Positions 1-7,875 of a stretch of DNA of 64,000 bases are shown piece by piece. The notes under the pieces were generated by a model. The model worked only from the letters and a program-made list of their open reading frames with translations, made no database searches and had not been told where the DNA came from. Each line of letters begins with the position of its first letter. Position 1 is the first letter of the stretch. Made by a program: the position numbers and the translations under genes. The stretch comes from Nitrospira sp. (GTDB lineage: Bacteria; Nitrospirota; Nitrospiria; Nitrospirales; Nitrospiraceae): positions 1,871,001 to 1,935,000 of the forward strand of contig CP126122.1 in assembly GCA_030123565.1 (NCBI GenBank), written 5' to 3'.

Positions 1-1099
1 CCGGGAGCGTGGGCATGCCCGGCTCCGGATGTTCCAAGAGGATCTCCACGGCCTTGCCATAGTGCAACGCCGCCGTGGCGCCGTCCCCCTTTTCCTCACA
101 CAGCTCCCCGAACAGTTCCAACATCGGAACCGACGCCGGTTCGACCTTGAGATATTCGGTAATCAACGACTCGGCGACCGGATGGTCCTGCGCGCGCAAC
201 GCCGCCCCGGCCAAAAATCGATATTCGCCGAGCGCCACTTGCAGGTTGCCCTGCAGCAGATGCAGTCGGGCGAGGAGCCGGCAGATTTCAGGGTTTCCCG
301 GCTCCCGGCTCAAGAGTTGCGTGAGCATGGCTTCAGCACCGGCATATTGCCCTTCTTCGATGCGGCGGGTGGCTTCCGCCATGAGATCGCATCCCTCACC
401 GGCTTTAGCGGTGGCGGTAGCCGGCTTGGCGGTCTTGGCCGGATTGGCTGACGCGGTCCCGCCCTTTTCCAGCATCACGATGATTTCTTTCGCTTCGGCG
501 TTCGTCGGATCCAAGCGCAGCACCGCCATGTAGGCCGATTTCGCCTCTTCATGGCGCTGCGAGGCCGAGCGCTCACGCCCGAGCTGGAGGTAGACACGGA
601 TGGCTTCGTCTTGCAAATTTTCCTGGACGCAGAGTTCTGCCACGCGCTGCTGGGCGTCCACATTGGAGGGATCCTGGGAGACGATTTTGCGATAGACCTC
701 CAACGCGTCTTTGGTCCGCCCCTCCTTGAGATAAAATTTTCCCAAGGTCAAATAGTCTTGGACGGCGCTGCTCAACAGTCCCCGCTCGGCATTCAAATCG
801 CCGAGATGGCGGTAGACCTCGAACCGGGAGGCATCGACCTTGAGGATCTTCTTATAGGCTGCGATGGCCTTGAGGAGGGACCCTTCGGCTCGAAAGGCGG
901 CGGCCGCCTGGAGGAAGGCGGCAATCGCTTCCCCGTTGGCGTTGCGCTTGAGCTGAAGGTCGCCGATGGAGTTGAAAATGGTGCCGTCGGTGGGAGCGTC
1001 GGCGGTCAGTTTCCGCCACTCGGCGATGGCAGCATCGTACTGGCCTTTGGAGGCAAACAGCTGGGCGTTTTGCAGGACTGTCCGGCGGTCGACTGGCAC
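1..1099 (-). CDS. TPR-repeat protein, C-terminal end cut by the window edge
   Basis: An open frame runs from a GTG at 1099 to the left edge without a stop, about 366 codons visible. Translation shows successive 34-residue helical repeats of the tetratricopeptide type, with typical A/G-Y-x-x-A and D-P-x-N boundaries such as DAIRVYLQLG-like and VLRLDPTNAEAKE. A short Ala/Lys/Thr-rich linker (near residue 220) splits an N-terminal repeat block from a second block. No signal peptide is evident, so a cytoplasmic scaffold is likely. The start is chosen because GGGGA lies six bases upstream of the GTG; the frame is open further upstream, so it is not certain. TPR proteins mediate protein-protein contacts; the partner cannot be read from the sequence. 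The next gene upstream is the cold-shock gene on the same strand. Confidence 0.75.
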   Translation of the reverse strand, partial: MPVDRRTVLQNAQLFASKGQYDAAIAEWRKLTADAPTDGTIFNSIGDLQLKRNANGEAIAAFLQAAAAFRAEGSLLKAIAAYKKILKVDASRFEVYRHLGDLNAERGLLSSAVQDYLTLGKFYLKEGRTKDALEVYRKIVSQDPSNVDAQQRVAELCVQENLQDEAIRVYLQLGRERSASQRHEEAKSAYMAVLRLDPTNAEAKEIIVMLEKGGTASANPAKTAKPATATAKAGEGCDLMAEATRRIEEGQYAGAEAMLTQLLSREPGNPEICRLLARLHLLQGNLQVALGEYRFLAGAALRAQDHPVAESLITEYLKVEPASVPMLELFGELCEEKGDGATAALHYGKAVEILLEHPEPGMPTLP

Positions 1100-1221
1100 T
1101 GAGATTCCCCATCCCCTCGTTGAGAATCCACGCTAACAGTCTGCCTGGGCTTTGTCAAAACAAATGGGAAAACGGCGGGAACCGCGAACGCGGCTTCGAG
1201 AGGGGGGCCGGCGGGCAGAAG

Positions 1222-1254
1222 CCACGGCCTCTCCATGCGACGGAGAGGCCGTGG
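1222..1254 (-). terminator. Strong hairpin downstream of the cold-shock gene
   Basis: A perfect 13-bp inverted repeat (CCACGGCCTCTCC and its complement) encloses a 7-base loop. It begins 18 bases after the stop of the cold-shock gene and lies between that gene and the TPR gene. There is only a short pyrimidine stretch after the stem rather than a clear T-run, so termination may be partial or the hairpin may stabilise the mRNA 3' end. Confidence 0.6.
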
Positions 1255-1272
1255 TTCTCATGGAGAGGCCGG

Positions 1273-1491
1273 TCAGGAAGTCGGGGCAAGGTCCTTCAAG
1301 ACATTCGCCGCTTGAGGCCCCTTGGCCCCCTGCACGATGTCGAACTCGACGTTTTCGCCCTCTTTCAACGTCTTGAATCCTTCACCCTGCAGCGCGGAAT
1401 AGTGGACGAAGACATCGTCTCCGCCGTCAAGCTTGATGAACCCGAATCCTTTACGATCATTGAACCATTTCACTGTCCCTTTGGTCTTCAC
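1273..1491 (-). CDS. Cold-shock domain protein (CspA family)
   Basis: A 72-residue protein, the usual length for CspA-type single OB-fold RNA chaperones. Both nucleic-acid-binding motifs are intact: RNP1-like KGFGFI (residues 14-19) and RNP2-like DVFVHYSAL (26-34), with the aromatic WF at 9-10. Family members melt RNA secondary structure in the cytoplasm and may be induced by cold or be constitutive. The start is GTG, supported by an AAAGGAGG Shine-Dalgarno five bases upstream. A perfect TTGACA -35 box about 195 bases upstream implies a long untranslated leader, as in cold-regulated csp genes. It is followed by a strong hairpin and is probably monocistronic. Which paralogue of the genome it is cannot be told. 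Confidence 0.95.
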   Translation of the reverse strand: MKTKGTVKWFNDRKGFGFIKLDGGDDVFVHYSALQGEGFKTLKEGENVEFDIVQGAKGPQAANVLKDLAPTS

Positions 1492-1664
1492 ACAGTCCTC
1501 CTTTCCTCAACGCACAAACATAATGGGCGCATCAGCTCGTCGGCTGAATCGCATGGAATGATGACGATAAAAGGAGAAACGACGGCGGCGAGCGCGGCGG
1601 CTCTTGCGGGGCGTTCAGGCAATCTTCAAACCGACCCATCTTGACCTGCTGAAAAGTGCGCAGC

Positions 1665-1693
1665 CATGTACCATGAGGTGAATATCTTGTCAA
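1665..1693 (-). promoter_or_regulatory. Putative sigma-70 promoter of the cold-shock gene
   Basis: On the minus strand TTGACA (1688-1693) is followed after 17 bases by TACATG (1665-1670). The -35 is perfect, the -10 only a partial match. Transcription from here would give a leader of roughly 165 bases before the GTG, in line with the long 5' UTRs of csp genes. Confidence 0.4.
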
Positions 1694-1724
1694 GCGGATA
1701 TTTACCGTGGGTCTACCTGATCTG

Positions 1725-1753
1725 TTTACAAGCCCCGCGGACTCTTCTATAGT
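1725..1753 (+). promoter_or_regulatory. Putative sigma-70 promoter of lptF-lptG
   Basis: TTTACA (1725-1730), 17 bases, TATAGT (1748-1753). The predicted start of transcription near 1760 leaves about 35 bases before the lptF start codon. Confidence 0.5.
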
Positions 1754-1794
1754 GCAGCTACCGAAGACTTCGATGTAGGATCTCGACCGCCCTC

Positions 1795-2880
1795 GTGCTG
1801 CACACCATCCTGGATCGCTACATTTTTCGCGAACTTCTCTCGCCGTTCAGCATCAGCCTGGGCGCGCTCTGCTTTGTCATGCTCACGAAAGAGCTGCTGC
1901 GGCTGGTGGAACTTCTGGTGACCAAGGGGGTCGGGTTTCTGTCGGTGCTGAAGGTGTTCGCCCACCTGCTCCCCTCGTTTCTGGTCCTTACCCTACCCAT
2001 CGCTGGGATCATCGCCTCCATCACGGCCTTCGGACGATTGTCGCTGGACAAGGAACTCGTGGCCATGCGCGCCGCGGGGCTCAGTCTGTTGCGGCTCTCC
2101 CATTCGGTCTTTCTCTTTGCCGCGCTGGTCTGCGGCCTGACCCTGGCGCTGGCACAGTATGGACAGCCCTGGAGCAACGTGAACCTCAAGAAAGTGGCGC
2201 TCAACCTGCTGCGCGACGAACTCGTCTTGGAACTCGATCGCGGGGTGTTCAACGAGGCCATCCCCAAGATGGTGATCTATGTGCCGGATACGCAGCAGGG
2301 ACAGGCCCCCAAGGGAATCTTCGTGGCCGACGAGCGGAATCCGGCCGATCCTCGTATCATCGTGGCGCAGCAATATCTGGTCATGACCGATCCCGCCACC
2401 AGCCAGGTCGCGTTACGGCTTATGAACGGCGTGATCCATAGCCGACCGCAAAACGCCGAGGAATACCAGAAAATTTCCTTCACCACCTACGATCTCAAGT
2501 TGAGCGTGAGCACAAGCCTCTATGGGGCCGAAGAGCGCACCCCGATGGACGTCATCAGGGCCAAGCTGGAGAGCACCGGGTGGACGGATACGAATGCGCT
2601 CCGGCGGCTGATGGAATACTATAAAGATCTGGCCTTTCCGACCGCCTCCCTCGTGTTCTGCATCCTGGGTGTCCCGGTGGGAATCGTGTCGAAACGATCC
2701 GGCAGCATCGGAGGATTCGCCGTCGGCGTGGTCGTGGTCATTGCTTACTACATCCTCAATGTCGCCTGCGAATTTCTGGTCACCACCCTGTGGATTTCGC
2801 CCTTCGCCGGCGCCTGGCTGCCCAACGTGATCTTCGCCCTCGTCACGATCCTGTGGTTTTATCGTATGAGCCGACAATAG
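1795..2880 (+). CDS. lptF: LPS export ABC transporter permease LptF (YjgP family)
   Basis: A 361-residue member of the YjgP/YjgQ family. It has three membrane helices at the N-terminus (about 15-38, 55-78, 98-120), a soluble periplasmic beta-jellyroll-like middle (about 121-270) and three helices at the C-terminus. The N-terminal LDRYIFRELLSPF is typical. LptF and LptG form the inner-membrane channel of the Lpt machine, which with the LptB ATPase pulls LPS from the inner membrane to the periplasmic bridge. The start is GTG with no strong ribosome site; no better start lies near. lptG follows after three bases, so they form an operon. The order of the two paralogues, first as LptF and second as LptG, is assigned by sequence flavour and position. 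Confidence 0.88.
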   Translation: MLHTILDRYIFRELLSPFSISLGALCFVMLTKELLRLVELLVTKGVGFLSVLKVFAHLLPSFLVLTLPIAGIIASITAFGRLSLDKELVAMRAAGLSLLRLSHSVFLFAALVCGLTLALAQYGQPWSNVNLKKVALNLLRDELVLELDRGVFNEAIPKMVIYVPDTQQGQAPKGIFVADERNPADPRIIVAQQYLVMTDPATSQVALRLMNGVIHSRPQNAEEYQKISFTTYDLKLSVSTSLYGAEERTPMDVIRAKLESTGWTDTNALRRLMEYYKDLAFPTASLVFCILGVPVGIVSKRSGSIGGFAVGVVVVIAYYILNVACEFLVTTLWISPFAGAWLPNVIFALVTILWFYRMSRQ

Positions 2881-2883
2881 CCG

Positions 2884-3975
2884 ATGACCATTCTCTTTCG
2901 ATACATGTTGCGCGAATATGTGAAGATCTTCGGCATGTGCTTTGCCGGACTCATGACGATCTATCTGGTCATCGACTTCTTCGAGAAGGTCCGCCGGTTC
3001 CTGCGGTACGACGCCCATGCGCTCGATGTGTTGGCCTATTTCGCGCTTAAGACTCCGGCCATCTCCTACCAGATCGCCCCGCTGGCGGTCCTGATGGCGA
3101 CCCTGCTGACCATCGGGCTGCTGTCGCGCAGCCATGAAATCACCGCCATGCGCAGCTGCGGCATCAGTCTCTATTGGATCACCTCCCCGTTTTTGTTTTT
3201 CGGCGCCCTGCTCGCGATGGTCCTGTTCCTCTTCAGCTCGACCGTCATTCCGCTCGCCCTCACCTATGCGGACCAGATCAAGACCCAGCGGATCGAAAAA
3301 CGCGCGGCTCCCGTTTCGCTGAAGGCCGCGCAACCCTGGATCAGCCTCGGTGGCCAGACGTTGATGAACATCGACAGCATCGAACCGGGGGGCGCCGTGT
3401 TGCGGAATGTGCGCCTCTATCGCTTGAGTCCGACGTTTCAATTGGAACAGATCGCGGAAGCACAGCGGGCGGTGTACGGCGCTCAAGGGTGGGCCTTGCA
3501 CGAGGGAACCAGGCGTGTGTTCCACGAAGACGGCGTGGTCTCGGTGAGTACGTTCCTCGTCGAGCCGTTGCCCCTGGCGCACATTCCCGACGACTTCACC
3601 ACCTGGTTGGAATTGGACTCGGAAACGATGACGCTCCGTGATATCCGTTCCTACGTCGATCGCCTCCGGCAGAACGGCACCATGCTGCCGCGCCTGCTGA
3701 CCGATTATTATGGCCGCATCGCCTTTCCCTGTGTCACCTTCATCATGGTGGTCGTCGGCATTGCGCTGAGCCTTCGCCGGACCGGCGTGCGCGGCAGCGG
3801 CATGGCCATGGGGATCGGGCAGGCGATGGCGGTGGGATTTTTCTACTGGTCGACCCATTCCGTGGCGATCGCGCTGGGACGCGGCGGCGCGCTCTCGCCG
3901 ATGCTGGCCGGCTGGATGGCCAATTTGGTGTTTCTGACCTTCGGCTGTTATCTCTTGCTGAAGGTGCGTTACTGA
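2884..3975 (+). CDS. lptG: LPS export ABC transporter permease LptG (YjgQ family)
   Basis: A 363-residue protein of the same fold as its upstream neighbour: N-terminal TILFRYMLREYVKIF, then three helices, a periplasmic domain of about 150 residues and three C-terminal helices. The conserved cytoplasmic segment SHEITAMRSCGIS (about residues 82-94) matches the coupling-helix region that contacts LptB in this family. It works with LptF to extract LPS. It starts three bases after the lptF stop and is probably translationally coupled. A hairpin at 4000-4029 and a 133-base gap separate it from fabF. Confidence 0.88.
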   Translation: MTILFRYMLREYVKIFGMCFAGLMTIYLVIDFFEKVRRFLRYDAHALDVLAYFALKTPAISYQIAPLAVLMATLLTIGLLSRSHEITAMRSCGISLYWITSPFLFFGALLAMVLFLFSSTVIPLALTYADQIKTQRIEKRAAPVSLKAAQPWISLGGQTLMNIDSIEPGGAVLRNVRLYRLSPTFQLEQIAEAQRAVYGAQGWALHEGTRRVFHEDGVVSVSTFLVEPLPLAHIPDDFTTWLELDSETMTLRDIRSYVDRLRQNGTMLPRLLTDYYGRIAFPCVTFIMVVVGIALSLRRTGVRGSGMAMGIGQAMAVGFFYWSTHSVAIALGRGGALSPMLAGWMANLVFLTFGCYLLLKVRY

Positions 3976-3999
3976 CGATCGGAATGGACGTGTGGCGGC

Positions 4000-4029
4000 G
4001 CAGGCTTCAGATTGCAGTCGAAGGCCTGC
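4000..4029 (+). terminator. Weak hairpin between lptG and fabF
   Basis: GCAGGCTTC and GAAGGCCTGC pair with one bulged base around an 11-base loop. There is no T-run after it, so it may attenuate rather than end transcription from lptG. Confidence 0.3.
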
Positions 4030-4108
4030 CTCATTGACTGGTGACGCCACCTTCCGGTAAGTAGACTGGCCGCATCTATCGTGACAGGGAGGCAGTGAAC
4101 GGGATCCT

Positions 4109-5365
4109 ATGTCGACCAGAGTCGTCATCACAGGCCTTGGAGTGGTTTCTCCCATCGGTATCGGGGTGCCGCAATTTTGGAAGGCGGCGCTGGAGGGCCG
4201 GTCCGGGATCTCGGCCATCACCTCGTTCGATCCGTTCCCCCTCGAAGGGTACCGGTCGCGCGTCGCGGGACGGATTCCGGATTTTTCTCCCGAGCAGTAT
4301 CTGCCGGCCGGCCAGGGGGACCGAGTGGACCGTTACGCGCAGTTCGCCCTCGTGGCGGCCAAGGAAGCGTTGGCCGATGCGGGATTCCGAATGGAGCGAG
4401 AAGATTCGCACCGCGTCGGAGTGGTCGTCGGCGCCGGCATGGGCGGCATGGTCATGGGCGAGCGGGAAATCACCCAATTGTACGAACAGAAACGCCCGCA
4501 CCGCGTGCATCCGAACTTCATTCCTGTGATCACCTTGAACTCCGCCTCCGGCATCGTCGCGATGGCCTATGGAGCCAAGGGTCCCAACTTCACCATTTCG
4601 ACCGCCTGCTCCTCAAGCGCCCATGCGCTGGGACAGGCCATGAACTGTATCCGCGCCGGAACGGCGGATGCGGTGATCGTCGTCGGCGCCGATGCCAGCA
4701 TTACGCCCCTGGTCTTCGCAGGATTTTGCTCGCTTCGCGCCCTTTCGACGAAGTATAACGATGCGCCGGAACGGGCATCGCGCCCCTTCGACCGCGGGCG
4801 GGATGGGTTCGTCATGGGTGAAGGGGCCGGGGCCTTGATTCTTGAATCCCTTGCCCATGCGAAGAAGCGCAAGGCCAGGATGTATGCGGAAGTGGCAGGC
4901 TACGCTGCGACCAGCGAAGCCTACCACATGGTGATCCCGCGGGAAGACGGCGCGGAGGTGGCGACCACGATGCGCCTGGCGTTGAAAGATGCCGGCGTCA
5001 CGCCGGCGCAAGTCGATTACATCAATGCCCATGCCACCTCGACGACGGTAGGCGATGCGGTCGAGGTCAAGGCGATCCGCCAGTTGTTCAAGTCGCGGGC
5101 GGACAAGATCGCCGTCAACGCGACGAAGTCGCTGATCGGCCATACGTTGGGAGCAGCCGGGTCCCTCGCAGGCATCGTGGCCGCCTTGACCCTCGACAGC
5201 GGCCAGGTCCATCCGACGCTCAACTTGGAAGATCCGGACCCGACCTGCGCCCTCGCAGGACTGTCCAGGGAACCGCAGACCAGGAAGGCCAAGGTGGCGA
5301 TGGTCAATGCATTCGGATTCGGCAGCAACAACGCGGCGGTCGTCTTGAAAAAAATAACGTCCTGA
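4109..5365 (+). CDS. fabF: Beta-ketoacyl-ACP synthase II (KAS II)
   Basis: A 418-residue thiolase-fold enzyme that condenses malonyl-ACP with acyl-ACP in fatty-acid elongation. The active-site residues are all visible: nucleophile Cys167 in STACSSS, His308 in NAHATST, Lys340 and His345 in GHTLGAAG. The length is that of FabF, and the N-terminus (STRVVITGLGVVSPIG) is typical. It is followed by an acyl carrier protein and lpxD, not by the fabD/fabG genes that usually surround the housekeeping copy. This suggests a KAS working on the acyl chains of lipid A, though a housekeeping role cannot be excluded. A ribosome site (GGGAGG) lies upstream of the ATG. Confidence 0.92.
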   Translation: MSTRVVITGLGVVSPIGIGVPQFWKAALEGRSGISAITSFDPFPLEGYRSRVAGRIPDFSPEQYLPAGQGDRVDRYAQFALVAAKEALADAGFRMEREDSHRVGVVVGAGMGGMVMGEREITQLYEQKRPHRVHPNFIPVITLNSASGIVAMAYGAKGPNFTISTACSSSAHALGQAMNCIRAGTADAVIVVGADASITPLVFAGFCSLRALSTKYNDAPERASRPFDRGRDGFVMGEGAGALILESLAHAKKRKARMYAEVAGYAATSEAYHMVIPREDGAEVATTMRLALKDAGVTPAQVDYINAHATSTTVGDAVEVKAIRQLFKSRADKIAVNATKSLIGHTLGAAGSLAGIVAALTLDSGQVHPTLNLEDPDPTCALAGLSREPQTRKAKVAMVNAFGFGSNNAAVVLKKITS

Positions 5366-5429
5366 CCGGCATCATGCCGACACATGCCCATTCAGCAGCT
5401 ACGACGGAGAGGAACGAAGGACACCGGTT

Positions 5430-5732
5430 ATGGCCAAGAAGACAGAGGTTTCCGATAAAATCATCCACGCGCTGGCGGACTACCTCAAGCGGGACGCTGC
5501 GTCCATCCATGCCACCTATCATCTGCGCGATGACCTCGGATTGGATTCGATGGCCGTGATCGAATTGCTGTATCGGATCGAAGAAGTCTTCAACCTCCAA
5601 ATCCCCGATCAGGATCTGGTCGACTTGACCACCGTCGGACAGGTGATCGAGTACGTCCAAGGCCGGGTAGCTCCTTCCCAGTCTCCCTCGAAAAAGCGCG
5701 CGGGCCGATCGATCAAGGGCAAGAGGAACTGA
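5430..5732 (+). CDS. Acyl carrier protein with basic C-terminal tail
   Basis: A 100-residue carrier protein. Ser40 in the [12 protein letters not shown] motif is the 4'-phosphopantetheine attachment site, and acidic helix II (YRIEEVF) follows as in ACPs. The usual DSL is DSM here. After the four-helix domain (about residues 1-80) a Ser/Pro/Lys/Arg-rich tail of about 18 residues is added ([16 protein letters not shown]), which is not part of classical AcpP and gives the end of a normally acidic protein a strong positive charge. It sits between fabF (64 bases upstream) and lpxD (4 bases downstream). A dedicated carrier for hydroxyacyl chains used by LpxD is a reasonable inference; a general ACP is the alternative. 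Confidence 0.85.
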   Translation: MAKKTEVSDKIIHALADYLKRDAASIHATYHLRDDLGLDSMAVIELLYRIEEVFNLQIPDQDLVDLTTVGQVIEYVQGRVAPSQSPSKKRAGRSIKGKRN

Positions 5733-5736
5733 CCGC

Positions 5737-6819
5737 ATGACGACCGCAGCGCGACGCGATCCGTTGTCACTCCGGACCATCCACGAGTTTTTGGGAGGAG
5801 ACCTGATCGGTTCACCGGACGCCGTCGTCACCGGCTTGGCCAGTCTGGATCAGGCAGGACCGGGCGACCTCGCGTTCCTGGCGTCAGGACGTGAGCTGAA
5901 AACCTTGCAAGGCGCTTCCATCGGCGCCCTCATCGTCGGACGACGGCTCCCTGATTTCACTTCCCCACAACTGGTCGTCGAGAATCCCGCCTATGCCTTT
6001 GCGCGCGCCGCCCAACAGTTTTTTGTGCAACCGGCCCGCCTGCGCGGCATCGCCCGGGAGGTCATTCGCGGCGAGGACGTGACCATCGGGGCGGACGCAT
6101 CGATTTGGCCGGGCGTGACGCTCGGAGACCGTGTTTCCATCGGCGCCCGCGTGACCCTCTATCCTGGAGTGTTCATCGGCGACGACACGGTGATCGGCGA
6201 CGATGCCCTGCTCTACCCGAATGTGGTGGTGCGCGAAGGCTGCCGCCTCGGATCCCGCGTGATCGTCCACAGCGGAACGGTCATCGGCAGCGACGGCTTC
6301 GGCTATGTTCAGTACCATGGACGGCACCAGAAAATTCCCCAGCTCGGCGGCGTGATCATCGAGGACGATGTGGAATTGGGCGCCAACGTGACCGTCGATC
6401 GCGCCACCTTCGGAAACACCGTGATCAAACGGGGAACCAAGATCGACAACCTGGTGCAGATCGCGCACAACGTGGTGGTGGGCGAACATAATATTCTCGT
6501 GGCGCAGGTCGGCATCGCAGGGAGTACGACCTTGGGACGCCACGTGATGGTCGGCGGTCAGGCCGGTCTGGCCGATCATTTACAGATCGGCGATCAGGTC
6601 ATGATTGCCGCGAAATCCGGCGTCACGAGAAGCCTGGAACCCAACCAAATCGTGTCCGGCGCCCCGGTCATGCCGCACGCCACGTTTCTCAAAGTGCAGG
6701 CGGTGATTCCGCAATTGCCGGAATTACGCCGGCGTATCCGCGAGTTGGAGGAACGGCTTGAACAACTCGAACGGGCCAAACCGACTTCCATAGCGGCGCG
6801 CAAGCCTCGCCGAAAGTAG
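5737..6819 (+). CDS. lpxD: UDP-3-O-acylglucosamine N-acyltransferase LpxD
   Basis: A 360-residue left-handed beta-helix acyltransferase that transfers a 3-hydroxyacyl chain from ACP to the 2-amino group of UDP-3-O-acylglucosamine, the third step of lipid A synthesis. An N-terminal uridine-binding domain (about 1-105) precedes hexapeptide repeats (I/V-G-x-x-x-x) up to about residue 310. The catalytic histidine corresponds to His244 in QIAHNV, and GSDGFGY (184-190) is the conserved loop. The C-terminus is a charged helix (about 330-350) used for trimer and ACP contacts, then a short basic tail (AARKPRRK). AGAGGAAC gives a good ribosome site. It follows the acyl carrier gene by 4 bases. Confidence 0.95.
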   Translation: MTTAARRDPLSLRTIHEFLGGDLIGSPDAVVTGLASLDQAGPGDLAFLASGRELKTLQGASIGALIVGRRLPDFTSPQLVVENPAYAFARAAQQFFVQPARLRGIAREVIRGEDVTIGADASIWPGVTLGDRVSIGARVTLYPGVFIGDDTVIGDDALLYPNVVVREGCRLGSRVIVHSGTVIGSDGFGYVQYHGRHQKIPQLGGVIIEDDVELGANVTVDRATFGNTVIKRGTKIDNLVQIAHNVVVGEHNILVAQVGIAGSTTLGRHVMVGGQAGLADHLQIGDQVMIAAKSGVTRSLEPNQIVSGAPVMPHATFLKVQAVIPQLPELRRRIRELEERLEQLERAKPTSIAARKPRRK

Positions 6820-6837
6820 CGTCCCCTCGCCTGACCG

Positions 6838-7362
6838 TCACTTCTCCAGGACCTTCCGCCAAAAAAACAGCTTCGCCCAGAAAAATCCCGCCCAGGGTAA
6901 CAGATAGGCCGCAACCGGATAGACCGCGCCGTAGAGGACGCTGACGGTCGATCCGAACACCAGCAGGGCCAAGCCCGCGATGTAGGCGACGGGCACCCAG
7001 GGCGACCCGCTTGATTGGGCTTGGCTCGACGAGCCGTCACGCTTGGGACGTCCGCTCTTTTTGGTCGTAGGTTGTCTGATCCGTTCGGCAAAGATTTCGG
7101 GGCGGTCACGCAGAATCGACCGGTGGTACGTCGTCTGCAACCAACCCAGCAGCCCCCCCAATGCCAAGAGTCCTGAACTTTGCACGAACGTCTCCCAGGT
7201 ATAGCTGTCGGTGCCGATAAGTTGATACCCGAGCGCACCGACTCCTCCGAGCATGGAAAGCAAACCGAGAATGCCGGCGGGAAATAAAATATAGGCCTTG
7301 ACGTAGGCCGTCGCCCCTGCGTCGTACCCTTCTTGTGGTTTGACCGTGACCAGTTTCGGCAT
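6838..7362 (-). CDS. Conserved membrane protein of unknown function
   Basis: From the ATG at 7362 the product is 174 residues. Two hydrophobic segments lie near the N-terminus (about 18-40 and 48-68), then a hydrophilic, Lys/Arg/Ser/Gln-rich stretch (about 90-120, including a KKSGRPKRDGSS run), then two more membrane segments (about 122-165) and a basic end (FWRKVLEK). I recognise no family. The frame is open upstream to 7740 but that extension has low-complexity, non-protein-like composition, so the internal ATG is preferred even though its ribosome site is poor. It converges on lpxD with 18 bases between stops. Confidence 0.55.
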   Translation of the reverse strand: MPKLVTVKPQEGYDAGATAYVKAYILFPAGILGLLSMLGGVGALGYQLIGTDSYTWETFVQSSGLLALGGLLGWLQTTYHRSILRDRPEIFAERIRQPTTKKSGRPKRDGSSSQAQSSGSPWVPVAYIAGLALLVFGSTVSVLYGAVYPVAAYLLPWAGFFWAKLFFWRKVLEK

Positions 7363-7875
7363 GGCCGTGATGGTCGTACAATCCCAACCTTCACCGCAAG
7401 AGGAAAGAGAGGCGAACCGATAAATACATGCCTCCGACGATGTGATAGGTTTCTGGGCCGTCCATTCTTGAACGGGCACCATTGTTGGGGATAGCCACCT
7501 CGCTGCAGAAAGCCCCTCGAAACGAACGGACGCATCGGCCGCGTGATGCCGCAGTCGATTTCCTGTGGAGCCGCTCCGGCAAACGTTTTCGGCCGATTGC
7601 TGTGCGATCTGCCGCGATCGATCTGCAGGATGGTGTCCGTGCCGAAACCTCGTCACAACAACCTGTCCACAAGAACTGTGGACCGTCTGTGTGCAACCAT
7701 GTGGATAGCCGGCCAACCAACGGGCTGCATGTGCATTCACGCGATCTGCTCAAGGATTAGGCGGAGTGAATCGTGATTTCTCAGCGAGATAGGTGACTGT
7801 TCGACTTTGTGCGGTGAGAATATCTCGGGAGCAGGAGGTTCACTGAGGCACTGCCGGCAAGCAATCGAAAACCGG
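7363..7875. other. 513-base interval without a convincing gene
   Basis: The interval lies between the HD-GYP gene and the small membrane protein, both on the minus strand. Short frames on both strands have no protein-like composition. It contains an inverted repeat with three DnaA-box-like 9-mers at 7664-7708. I see no clear terminator for the chemosensory operon here and no strong promoter for the small membrane protein. Confidence 0.5.
7665..7708. repeat. Inverted repeat with DnaA-box-like sequences
   Basis: GTCCACA and TGTGGAC form a perfect 7-bp inverted repeat around AGAAC (7665-7683). A third similar word, TGTGGATAG, follows at 7700-7708; its complement CTATCCACA differs from the DnaA box TTATCCACA by one base. 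The other two differ more. Its role is unknown. Confidence 0.4.

Noticed and set aside
2413-4221. A 602-codon open frame on the minus strand opposite lptF, lptG and the start of fabF
   Set aside because: It lies opposite clear permease genes, has low-complexity His/Gln/Arg/Asp composition typical of antisense frames in GC-rich DNA, and shows no domain.
6594-7535. A 313-codon minus-strand frame across the end of lpxD
   Set aside because: It overlaps the hexapeptide-repeat end of lpxD and the small membrane gene in another frame, with Arg/Ser/Cys-rich non-protein composition.
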